In this document: one piece after another, positions 15,699 through 22,550 of the stretch
Position numbering within the stretch: the first letter of the stretch is position 1
Layout: each line of letters begins with the position of its first letter
Assembly (NCBI GenBank): GCA_005799205.1
Contig: SYHM01000037.1
Coordinates: forward strand, 1-26,139
Source: Planctomycetia bacterium
GTDB lineage: Bacteria; Planctomycetota; Phycisphaerae; Phycisphaerales; SM1A02
Direction: 5' to 3'
DNA length: 26,139 nt
Notes under the pieces: model-generated
What the model was told of the DNA's origin: nothing
Seen by the model: the letters and a program-made list of their open reading frames with translations, nothing else
The model's database searches: none
Program-made: the position numbers and the translations under genes

Positions 15699-15735
15699 TT
15701 GAGCATATCATATATTCGGATATACATTCCTGAAA
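15699..15735. promoter_or_regulatory. Overlapping divergent promoters with AT-rich palindrome (tpl / ric)
   Basis: The 131-base tpl/ric gap has one AT-rich island in GC-rich DNA. Within it lies the near-palindrome TATATTCGGATATA (15711-15724, one mismatched pair). On the plus strand TTGAGC (15699-15704) and TATACA (15721-15726) are 16 bases apart and could serve ric. On the minus strand TTTCAG (15735-15730) and TATGAT (15712-15707) are 17 bases apart and could serve tpl. The palindrome covers the ric spacer and -10 and most of the tpl spacer, the usual place for a repressor operator. An Rrf2-type NO sensor such as NsrR is a candidate given the RIC gene, but the site does not match the enterobacterial NsrR consensus. 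Confidence 0.45.
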
Positions 15736-15773
15736 TTGTGTAATTGCCCGTTCAGCACCCACCCCCTCCCACA

Positions 15774-16493
15774 ATGACCCCACACACCACCATCGCCTCA
15801 ACCCTTGGACAGATTGCCGCAGCACGACCCGCAAGCATCGCGGTCTTTGAACGGTTCGGACTCGACTACTGCTGCGGCGGGCGAGCTCCCCTCTCGCAAG
15901 CCTGCAACGAGGCGGGGCTCGAGACATCGAGCGTGCTCGATGCCATCCATCGCGCAGAGCAGGCTCCTCGAGACGATGCGGCGAAGGACTGGACCACCAG
16001 CTCGATGACTGCGCTCACTGAGCACATCGAAGCAACCCACCACGCGTTTGTGCGAGACGCACTGCAACGGCTTGCCGTCATTGTCCCGCGCGTCGTGCGT
16101 GCACACGGAGAGCGGGATGCTCGCCTCGTGCAACTTGCGTCGGTTGTCTCGACGCTCGCAGTTGAGATGCGCGACCACATGGAGAAAGAGGAGGTCGTGC
16201 TTTTTCCGATGCTGCGTGCGAATGAGAGCGCAGCGTCCACTGGATCGGCCGGACCCGAGCGTCTTTCACAGCCCATTGCATGCATGATCGCCGAGCATGA
16301 ATCGGCGGGAGCGGCGCTCGCGTCCATCCGCACGCTGACCGACGGGTTTGCGATTCCCCGCGGAGCCTGCCCAACCTATCGCTCGATGCTCACGCTGCTA
16401 CACGACCTTGAACGCGACATGCATGTGCATGTCCACAAAGAGAACAACATCCTTTTTCCCGCCGCGCTACACCAACGGGCGTGCAACACGTGA
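15774..16493 (+). CDS. ric: Iron-sulfur cluster repair di-iron protein RIC (YtfE/ScdA/DnrN)
   Basis: A 239-residue cytoplasmic protein that restores Fe-S clusters damaged by nitric oxide or oxidative stress. The N-terminal ScdA_N domain carries the YCCGG motif (32-36) in FGLDYCCGG. A hemerythrin-like bundle follows, in which six ligands matching YtfE can be placed: His84, His135 and Glu139 (HMEKE), His175, His219 and Glu223 (HVHKE). The length is close to YtfE (220). ATG 15774 is preferred over a TTG at 15744. The gene is divergent from tpl and its stop overlaps the next gene. Placement beside a nitrate reductase and molybdenum cofactor island fits protection from nitrosative by-products of nitrate respiration. 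Confidence 0.93.
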   Translation: MTPHTTIASTLGQIAAARPASIAVFERFGLDYCCGGRAPLSQACNEAGLETSSVLDAIHRAEQAPRDDAAKDWTTSSMTALTEHIEATHHAFVRDALQRLAVIVPRVVRAHGERDARLVQLASVVSTLAVEMRDHMEKEEVVLFPMLRANESAASTGSAGPERLSQPIACMIAEHESAGAALASIRTLTDGFAIPRGACPTYRSMLTLLHDLERDMHVHVHKENNILFPAALHQRACNT

Positions 16494-16936
16494 CATTCAA
16501 ACTGCTCATCCTTCTGCATCTTCTTGGCTCGGCGACATGGATCGGAGGTCACGTCGTCGTCGTTGGCGTGATCGTGCCGGCGGCCAAGCGCGCACGCTCT
16601 GTGGCGCGCATCGTCGAGTTCGAACGCAGCTTCGGACCGATCGGACTCGCGGCGCTTCTTGTTCAAGTTGGGAGTGGGATCGGCCTAGCGCATCATTGGA
16701 TCCCTGATGTGCGTGCAGCACTCATCGCGCCGACGCTCGTTGTGTATCTGCTTGCAGCGAAACTCGCGCTGCTTACAACGATCATTGCGCTCGCAGCGCA
16801 CGCGCATCACCGAATCCTTCCAGGGCTCACTGCGGAGCGGATCCCATCGTTTGCGGCTCATGCGTGGCTCACCACACTGCTGAGCGTCGGACTCCTGGTG
16901 GTTGGCGCGACGATACGACTGGGCGGGTGGACCTAG
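16490..16936 (+). CDS. Small CopD-like integral membrane protein
   Basis: A 148-residue membrane protein with four hydrophobic segments. The N-terminal pattern with His, HLLGSATWIGGHV, followed by a segment ending FERSFGPIGLAALLVQVGSGIGLA, resembles the CopD / copper-resistance D domain family, here in a minimal stand-alone form. Conserved histidines near the membrane surface could bind heme or metal. GTG at 16490 overlaps the RIC stop (GTGA) and is preferred; a GTG at 16481 is an alternative. Coupling to ric points to a role in NO or redox stress, or in copper/heme handling for denitrification-type enzymes, but no specific function can be assigned. The 3' end overlaps the end of mobA by four bases. 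Confidence 0.72.
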   Translation: MTFKLLILLHLLGSATWIGGHVVVVGVIVPAAKRARSVARIVEFERSFGPIGLAALLVQVGSGIGLAHHWIPDVRAALIAPTLVVYLLAAKLALLTTIIALAAHAHHRILPGLTAERIPSFAAHAWLTTLLSVGLLVVGATIRLGGWT

Positions 16937-17514
16937 AGTTCTCGCGGCTCATTGACGTTGGCAAGCGATGCCTCATCGCACGCAACCTCGATCACGTCTC
17001 GCGGCGCAACTGCGCCTGACAGTCGGTAGTGACCGCGCGCAATGCATGCAGCGAGCTGGTTAAGTGCGCCGTGCCGGTACACCCCTGCACAGGGATGTGC
17101 GCGACTTGTCGCCGCAAGAATCGCCAGTGCCCGAGGGTGCTCGCGCTCAGCCGCGAGTAGCGCTCGCGCTGAACTCGCCGAGAACGCCGGCATATCTCCC
17201 GCAAGTACGAAGATCGCCCCTCGGGTGTGCCGCAATGCTGAGGCGATCCCACCGATGGGACCGATGCCAGGATGGTCATCAACGATGACGCCATCGGCGA
17301 GTGCCTGCACATCGGGATGGCACTCCCCCACCACCTTCACCCGTCGGCCAAACACGCTTCGAAGCAACTCGATTGAGCGCAAGACCAGCGGCGATCCACT
17401 GCTGCCAATTGGTTCGCGCAACTTGTCGCGGCCGAAGCGTGTGCTCTTGCCTCCCACCAGCACGATTGGCTGAATGAGTTCGAGCGAGGCACGCTCGCCC
17501 GAGTCACGTCGCAT
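16933..17514 (-). CDS. mobA: Molybdenum cofactor guanylyltransferase MobA
   Basis: A 193-residue nucleotidyltransferase that attaches GMP from GTP to molybdopterin, producing the Mo-MGD form needed by NapA. The signature LVGGKSTRFGRDK near the N-terminus is the GTP-binding loop of the MobA family. GIGPIGGIASAL and VLAGDMPAFSASSARAL follow in the proper order, the latter carrying the metal-binding aspartate, and HPCAGVYR lies further on. The length is normal. The start ATG overlaps the end of mogA by 11 bases; it is the last gene of the minus-strand cofactor set. Confidence 0.92.
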   Translation of the reverse strand: MRRDSGERASLELIQPIVLVGGKSTRFGRDKLREPIGSSGSPLVLRSIELLRSVFGRRVKVVGECHPDVQALADGVIVDDHPGIGPIGGIASALRHTRGAIFVLAGDMPAFSASSARALLAAEREHPRALAILAATSRAHPCAGVYRHGALNQLAACIARGHYRLSGAVAPRDVIEVACDEASLANVNEPREL

Positions 17515-18079
17515 GACGAATGACCTTGCCGGTCACGGCGATGGCATCGGATCGGCCATCATCTTGAACCTCGCCACGAAGTGTCTCGATCGCGTGAGGC
17601 AGAATGTCAAGGATCGCCTCGAGGTTTTCGCTCGATCCGCGGGGCGATCCTGGAAGTGTCAGGATCAGCGTGCGCCCGATTGTGCCCGCCACACCGCGCG
17701 AAAGGAATGCGCGCGGCGTCTTGCTCATGCATCGAAGTCGAGCAAGGTCCATGAGCGCTGGATGTTCACGCTCAAAAACACTTCTCGCCGCTTCGGGAGT
17801 GACATCGCGCGGAGCGAGACCGGTTCCTCCAGTGCTCACGATGAGGTCGATCTGCGCGCTTGGTACCGACCACTCAACAAAACACTGGGCAAGTTGATCT
17901 TTGTCGTCTGGAAGACAGCGCGCATCGACGATCGTCGCACCGAGGCGCGCGCGCAGGAGTTCTGCCAGGCCAGGACCTGATGTATCGACCGCCTCACCTC
18001 GACTGCATCGGTCGCTGACAGTCAACACCGCCGCGCGAATGGCGTGCTGCTGTGGTTGGGATACAGGGGTGGCTGACAT
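17504..18079 (-). CDS. mogA: Molybdopterin adenylyltransferase MogA/MoaB family
   Basis: A 191-residue enzyme that adenylates molybdopterin before molybdenum insertion by MoeA. Family motifs are clear: LTVSDRCSRGEAVDTSGPGLAELL at the start, the STGGTGLAPRDVTPEA loop that binds molybdopterin, a GTIGRTLILTLPGSPRGSSENL stretch with PGSP, and a C-terminal helix. It lies between mobA and moaC with an 11-base overlap and a 6-base gap respectively. MogA and MoaB are hard to tell apart by eye; together with MoeA it should perform the two-step insertion. Confidence 0.9.
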   Translation of the reverse strand: MSATPVSQPQQHAIRAAVLTVSDRCSRGEAVDTSGPGLAELLRARLGATIVDARCLPDDKDQLAQCFVEWSVPSAQIDLIVSTGGTGLAPRDVTPEAARSVFEREHPALMDLARLRCMSKTPRAFLSRGVAGTIGRTLILTLPGSPRGSSENLEAILDILPHAIETLRGEVQDDGRSDAIAVTGKVIRHAT

Positions 18080-18085
18080 CGGACT

Positions 18086-18589
18086 TCACGCAGGGATCGT
18101 CGGTGCCCGATACGAGCCGCGCCGACCGCCATGCTTTTCAAGCACGCGAACTCCTTCGATGGCCATCTCCTGGTCGACCGCCTTCCCCATATCGATGACC
18201 GTGAGGCATGCAACGGCGACCGCCGTGAGCGCTTCCATTTCAACGCCTGTGCGCGACTGCGTGCGCGCCGTTGCGGTCACGCGCACGCGACCCGACTCAA
18301 GTTGAGCATCAATCTCGACCGCATCGAGAGGTAGCGTGTGACAGAGCGGGATCAACTCGTCTGTGCGCTTGGCCGCGAGGATTCCAGCGAGGCGCGCAAC
18401 CTCGAGCAGCGATCCTTTCGTGAGCGTGTTCTCTTTGATGCGAACTTCGAGCGCGGGCGAAATGCGAACGAATCCTTCGGCGCGCGCCATGCGGTGCGTG
18501 ACAGGCTTCTCGCCAACATCAACCATCCTCGCGCGGCCGTCCGCGCCGACGTGCGAGAGTCCAGTGGTGTCGCCATTGCTGTGCTGCAT
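18086..18589 (-). CDS. moaC: Cyclic pyranopterin monophosphate synthase MoaC
   Basis: A 167-residue enzyme that converts 3',8-cyclo-7,8-dihydro-GTP, made by MoaA, to cyclic pyranopterin monophosphate. Motifs expected for MoaC are present: LSHVGADGRARMVDVGEKP near the start, KGSLLEVARLAGILAAKRTDELIPLCHTLPL with the active-site histidine, GVEMEALTAVAVACLTVIDMGKAVD, and an EKHGGRRG close. ATG at 18589 shares one base with the moeA stop (TGATG), so the two are coupled. A TTG at 18598 is possible but less likely. Confidence 0.95.
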   Translation of the reverse strand: MQHSNGDTTGLSHVGADGRARMVDVGEKPVTHRMARAEGFVRISPALEVRIKENTLTKGSLLEVARLAGILAAKRTDELIPLCHTLPLDAVEIDAQLESGRVRVTATARTQSRTGVEMEALTAVAVACLTVIDMGKAVDQEMAIEGVRVLEKHGGRRGSYRAPTIPA

Positions 18590-19854
18590 CACGACCAAGG
18601 ATAGAAGGCGAAGGGACCGCCCGCCCCTTCTTTCGGGGGAATCTCGACAAATCCATCGCTCACCCCCGCCGAGAGCATGTCTCCTGAACCGCGGCCCTCA
18701 ACGAGCCTCGCTACTCCGCAGTCATTCACCGTCACGAGGCGATGCCACCACAGTCCGATCCGTTGCTCGTCGTCGTTTGCAACGATCACACGAGCAATGG
18801 CGGCATCGCGCTCCATACCAGCGTGCGCAGCGAGGACAGTCCGCACGATTCGTGTGCATGTCACCAATGACGAGACTGGGTTTCCCGGAAGTGCAAAGAT
18901 GGGCACGCCACCAGCGATCGCTCCGAGCATCGGCTTCCCTGGCTGTTGCGGGAGTCCGTGAAAGAGCACCTCAACTGGAGCGATGGCTGCAATCGACTCG
19001 ATGGCTGCGCGGACGCAATCACGGTGTCCCATCGACACACCTCCGGTCAGAACAATCGCGTCGCTGTCGGCATGTGCATCGCCAAGGTCTCGCGCGAGTG
19101 CACTCTCATCATCACGCACATGCACCGGCGACACAACATCAAGCCACGGATGCGATGCAAGCAGCGACTCGATGGCGAGACCATTGCTGTTTCGGATCTG
19201 TGTGGGCGCTGGGGTCTCGTCGACCGCGACGAGCTCGTCGCCTGTAGTGATGATCGACACGCGCAGTCGCGCGAAGACTCGAGGGACCGCGCACCCGACT
19301 GCGGCAAGTGCTCCTAGTGCGGCTGGCGTAAGGCGAGTGCCACGCCGCAGAACCTCGGCCCCCGCCGGCGCGTTTTCTCCTGCGTATCGGATGTTTTCGC
19401 CGCCGCGCAGCGCCTCCCGCGCACGTTGAGAGATCGTGATCCGCTTCACGCATCCACTCGATGAGCTCTCCTCGACGACCGACTCTCGCTTGATGACCGC
19501 ATCACACCCGAGTGGGATCGCCGCACCTGTGACAATCCGCACTACCTCGCGCGGTCGAATCGGAGCAGGCGCGGTGCCGATGAGCACTTCGCGCGACACA
19601 TCACGTGAGAAGTCTCCTGCGGGCGCAGCCTCGACATCCGCACTCACCAATGCGTAGCCATCCATCGCCGAGACACTGACGGGCGGGCTCATTCGATCGG
19701 TGCACACCGTCTCTGCGAGCACTCGTCCGCATGCGCGTGCGAGCGCAACCTGTTCAGTCGCGCGGTTGCGCGGAACCGACTGCAGCCGCTCGATCATCAG
19801 CGCGACCGCCGCCGCAGGAGAGTCACACGCAAATGGTTGGTTACGGAATCCCAT
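18589..19854 (-). CDS. moeA: Molybdopterin molybdenumtransferase MoeA
   Basis: A 421-residue protein that inserts molybdate into adenylated molybdopterin. The domain order is normal for MoeA: an N-terminal region with the MSPPVSVSAMDGYAL motif, IVTGAAIPLGCDAVI, GENIRYAGENAPAG, then the MogA-like domain with SIITTGDELV, RNSNG, VLTGGVSMGHRD, QPGKPMLG and FALPGNPVSS, and a C-terminal beta-barrel. The length is typical. It begins the moeA-moaC-mogA-mobA unit on the minus strand and is divergent from moaD, 34 bases away. Confidence 0.95.
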   Translation of the reverse strand: MGFRNQPFACDSPAAAVALMIERLQSVPRNRATEQVALARACGRVLAETVCTDRMSPPVSVSAMDGYALVSADVEAAPAGDFSRDVSREVLIGTAPAPIRPREVVRIVTGAAIPLGCDAVIKRESVVEESSSSGCVKRITISQRAREALRGGENIRYAGENAPAGAEVLRRGTRLTPAALGALAAVGCAVPRVFARLRVSIITTGDELVAVDETPAPTQIRNSNGLAIESLLASHPWLDVVSPVHVRDDESALARDLGDAHADSDAIVLTGGVSMGHRDCVRAAIESIAAIAPVEVLFHGLPQQPGKPMLGAIAGGVPIFALPGNPVSSLVTCTRIVRTVLAAHAGMERDAAIARVIVANDDEQRIGLWWHRLVTVNDCGVARLVEGRGSGDMLSAGVSDGFVEIPPKEGAGGPFAFYPWS

Positions 19855-19888
19855 CGAACAGTCCTGAGCGCAACCTTACACTCCCTCG

Positions 19889-20152
19889 ATGCACGTTGAA
19901 GTACTCGTCTTCGGCCAGGTGGCAGAGATCGCAGCGGCGCCACTGCTGCACGTTGAGGTCAACCCAGCAGGTGATGTGCAGCACGGGGCGCGGGTCGACG
20001 AAGTGCTGCGCGCCATGGGCGAACAGCACCCTTCGATTGCATTCGCGCTCGCATCGGCGCGACTTGCAGTCAACCATGCTTTCGCAACGAGTGACACGCG
20101 CGTGCATGCGCGGGACGAGGTCGCGCTCATTGCACTCGTTGGAGGGGGATGA
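19889..20152 (+). CDS. moaD: Molybdopterin synthase small (sulfur carrier) subunit MoaD
   Basis: An 87-residue ubiquitin-like protein that carries the sulfur used to make the molybdopterin dithiolene. It has the beta-grasp start EVLVFGQVAEIA, a VDEVLRAM helix, an AVNHAF strand and, decisively, a Gly-Gly C-terminus (LVGGG). It is followed by moaE with a four-base overlap. The upstream gap of 34 bases is shared with divergent moeA and no Shine-Dalgarno sequence is visible. Confidence 0.92.
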   Translation: MHVEVLVFGQVAEIAAAPLLHVEVNPAGDVQHGARVDEVLRAMGEQHPSIAFALASARLAVNHAFATSDTRVHARDEVALIALVGGG

Positions 20153-20595
20153 TCGTTTTTGCGACACTCGTCGAGGGTTCGATCACACGCGATGCCGAAG
20201 CATGCGCGATTGCTCCGATTGCAGCTCACGTTGAACGATGCACTCGAGCAGGCACCTCGGGAGCGACCGTGCGCTTCGAGGGAATCGTGCGGGACACTGA
20301 GCCTCGCGGCGACGGCGTGCCACGCGCCTTGAAGGCCCTGCGTTACTCCTCGTACGACCCGATGGCGCAGCAGGCACTCGACGCGCTTGCCCTCGACATC
20401 GCGCGCGCCCATCAGCTCAACGCGCTCATCACCGTGCACAGCCGCGGCGAAGTCGCGGTTGGTGAGATCTCGTTTGTGCTCACCATTGCCGCGTGCCACC
20501 GTGCACAATCGCTGCGTGCGATGGGCGAGTTCATCGACCGACTCAAGCAAGACGTACCCCTATGGAAGCAGCCCGTCTGGCGAGAGTGCGAATGA
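20149..20595 (+). CDS. moaE: Molybdopterin synthase catalytic subunit MoaE
   Basis: A 148-residue partner of MoaD that converts cyclic pyranopterin monophosphate to molybdopterin. It shows GATVRFEGIVRD near residue 39, a LRYSSYDPMA segment, the VHSRGEVAVGEISFVLTI core and a C-terminal VPLWKQPVW with the active-site lysine context. ATG 20149 overlaps the moaD stop (ATGA region). It converges on moaA with only nine bases between the stop codons and no obvious hairpin terminator. Confidence 0.95.
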   Translation: MIVFATLVEGSITRDAEACAIAPIAAHVERCTRAGTSGATVRFEGIVRDTEPRGDGVPRALKALRYSSYDPMAQQALDALALDIARAHQLNALITVHSRGEVAVGEISFVLTIAACHRAQSLRAMGEFIDRLKQDVPLWKQPVWRECE

Positions 20596-20604
20596 TTCCC
20601 ACCA

Positions 20605-21693
20605 CTAGCCACCGATCGCCGACATCGACCGTGCGGGTTGATGGAATTCGTCAGAGTGCATTCCATGACCTGCCTGCTTGGTCCACGATGCGTCGATGAA
20701 GAAGGCGCGCAGCTCGTCATCGCCTGCGCCACATCGCAACACGCTCAGCACGTCCCACTCGGCTGAACTGAAAAGGCACGGCCGGATTTTTCCATCGGCC
20801 GTCAGTCGAAGGCGACTGCAGGCACCGCAGAATGGATCGCTCACACTCGAGATGAAACCAATGCGCCCGGCGCGCCCATCCGCGAATTCGAACAACCGCG
20901 CTGTCGAGGACCGGTCCTCGCTCGGCGCTGACACGAGTGGAAACACACGCTCAATCTGCGCACGCGTCTGCGATGCGGACACCCACTTGGCGTCATCCCA
21001 CGCCCTTGCCGAGTCAAGCGGCATGTACTCGATGAATCGCACCTCGACGCCGTACACACGGGCGAGTGAGGCAAGATCGGCTGCTTCGTCGTCGTTGACA
21101 CCTCGCATGAGCACTGCGTTGACCTTGAGAGGCGTCACCCCTTCGGCAATCGCTGCCTCGATGCCCGCGAGCACAGTCGCTGGCGATCCCGCCGCTCGTG
21201 TCAGCATCGCGAAACGATCGGGCCGCAGCGAGTCAAGGCTGACCGTGATACGGTCGAGGCCTGCCCCCTTCCATGCACGCAGTCGTTCGCGTGTGAGCAG
21301 TGAACCATTGGTAATCATCGCGAGCTCGACAGATGTAGCGCGACGAATCCCGCTGATGATCTCGAGCAACTCAGGGTGCACAGTCGGCTCACCACCCGTG
21401 AGCCGAATCTTTCGAACACCGAGCGCTTCGGCAATGCGTGCGAGGCGAATGATCTCGTGGCGTGTCAACAGTTCGCTGCGAGGGGCGAACTGCACATCGG
21501 GATCCATGCAGTAGACACAGCGAAAGTTGCACCGGTCGGTGATGCTGATTCGTAAATCACGAATCGTCCGGCCATGTGAATCGCTCATGATTCCATGCCG
21601 ATGCACCTCTGCTGGTGCGGGCGGCGGGGTGACAGCACGCTCGCTGCGCGGGCGCGTATTCAATTGCTGGAGTGAATGCGCGGTGGCGATCAT
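20605..21693 (-). CDS. moaA: GTP 3',8-cyclase MoaA (radical SAM)
   Basis: A 362-residue enzyme catalysing the first step of molybdenum cofactor synthesis. The radical SAM motif CNFRCVYC (Cys55, Cys59, Cys62), the GGEPTVHPEL loop, and a C-terminal cluster motif FCGACSRLRLTADGKIRPC are present, and the protein ends in the catalytically important Gly-Gly. The start ATG overlaps the stop of the upstream gene by four bases; this gives about 35 extra N-terminal residues compared with a start at the in-frame MSDSHG, so the shorter form cannot be excluded. It is the last gene of the operon that begins with the tetraheme cytochrome. Confidence 0.95.
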   Translation of the reverse strand: MIATAHSLQQLNTRPRSERAVTPPPAPAEVHRHGIMSDSHGRTIRDLRISITDRCNFRCVYCMDPDVQFAPRSELLTRHEIIRLARIAEALGVRKIRLTGGEPTVHPELLEIISGIRRATSVELAMITNGSLLTRERLRAWKGAGLDRITVSLDSLRPDRFAMLTRAAGSPATVLAGIEAAIAEGVTPLKVNAVLMRGVNDDEAADLASLARVYGVEVRFIEYMPLDSARAWDDAKWVSASQTRAQIERVFPLVSAPSEDRSSTARLFEFADGRAGRIGFISSVSDPFCGACSRLRLTADGKIRPCLFSSAEWDVLSVLRCGAGDDELRAFFIDASWTKQAGHGMHSDEFHQPARSMSAIGG

Positions 21694-22094
21694 GCGGATC
21701 CGCTGCGCCCGTCACGCTCAAACTGCTCGTGCGCCCAGCTCCATGCCGCTACGGTGCGCGGAAATCCCACAGTATTCATAGCGAGCAAGATCACTTGCTC
21801 AACCTCTGCGTGAGTCGCTCCATGCTGCACGGCGCGGCGAACATGACTGCGAAGCGCAGACTCGAGTCCCGCTCCGGTACAGATGCCGATCTTGACGAGT
21901 GCGAGCGTCTTTGCGTCGAGCGGACCTGCGCCTTCGACGGCTTTCGCGACGCGTTCGTGCGCCCGCCCAAGCTCTGGATACTTCGCGATGAAGTTTTTGA
22001 ATGTGCTCGGCACGCGCGAAGGAGACTTGACGACCTCACTCTTCGCTCGCTTCGCTTTCGACGAACTGGACACGCGCCGTGTGGTTGACTTCAT
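21690..22094 (-). CDS. Carboxymuconolactone decarboxylase-like / AhpD-like protein without CxxC
   Basis: A 134-residue protein with a basic Ser/Lys-rich N-terminal stretch (about 1-30) and a compact all-helical domain matching the carboxymuconolactone decarboxylase family (LDAKTLALVKIGI, LESALRSHVRRAVQHGATHAEVEQVILLAMNTVGFP). The proton-relay-type Glu and His (LESALRSH) remain, but the peroxidatic CxxC of AhpD is absent. The actual reaction is unknown; many bacteria carry such variants. It sits between an unknown 147-residue gene (12 bases upstream) and moaA (four-base overlap), inside an operon devoted to nitrate reduction, which is an unusual setting. Confidence 0.78.
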   Translation of the reverse strand: MKSTTRRVSSSSKAKRAKSEVVKSPSRVPSTFKNFIAKYPELGRAHERVAKAVEGAGPLDAKTLALVKIGICTGAGLESALRSHVRRAVQHGATHAEVEQVILLAMNTVGFPRTVAAWSWAHEQFERDGRSGSA

Positions 22095-22106
22095 GGAGTG
22101 TTCACC

Positions 22107-22550
22107 TTAGCAGAGTCGCTCGACGGCATCAGCAGCAGCGCACACTCGCGAGTAATACTCGTCAATTGGCAATGCCATGAGCGTTGATCCAAAGAGCTCG
22201 GCCTCTTCGTGCGAGACGATCTCGCCGTAATTGACCGAAGGTATGTAGTAGGCAATGAGCAACGGCAATTCTTCAACAGCCGTCTCAAACATCGGGTGCA
22301 CGAAGAGGCAAAATCCATCGCAGGGGTGCGCGCCAAGCGCTTCGAGACACGCGAACTCCCCCGGCGCGAGTGGTTGCGAATCGAAGCGAACTCCCAGCGG
22401 ATAGCGGACAACCGATCGCTCACCAAGAAGCCGAACGATGGCCGCGTGGTCAACGACACCTCCGCAGAGTGCACGCGCCTCTGTTGCCTTCGCGACGAGA
22501 TGGTCGCGCAGTGAGCGGAGTCCGTCTTGAGGTGTTGGAGTGGAGTTCAT
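22107..22550 (-). CDS. Uncharacterised 147-residue protein of the nap-linked operon
   Basis: I do not recognise this protein. It appears soluble, with an N-terminal helical part (about 8-55) and a C-terminal part containing FACLEALGAHPCDGFCLFVHP and IAYYIPSVNYGEIVSHEEAELFGSTL, with three closely spaced cysteines and a histidine in the first of these. No signal peptide, membrane segment or known cofactor motif is seen. ATG 22550 overlaps the NrfD stop by four bases, which argues strongly that it is a real, co-translated gene. Given its neighbours it could assist assembly or maturation of the membrane complex or NapA, but that is inferred from position alone. Confidence 0.75.
   Translation of the reverse strand: MNSTPTPQDGLRSLRDHLVAKATEARALCGGVVDHAAIVRLLGERSVVRYPLGVRFDSQPLAPGEFACLEALGAHPCDGFCLFVHPMFETAVEELPLLIAYYIPSVNYGEIVSHEEAELFGSTLMALPIDEYYSRVCAAADAVERLC

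Noticed and set aside
18363..19247. 294-codon plus-strand open frame across moaC and moeA
   Set aside because: Arg/Ser-rich composition with no domain pattern; the minus strand encodes well-conserved MoaC and MoeA.
20678..21514. 278-codon plus-strand open frame across moaA
   Set aside because: Shadow of moaA; Ser/Arg-rich and without recognisable motifs.
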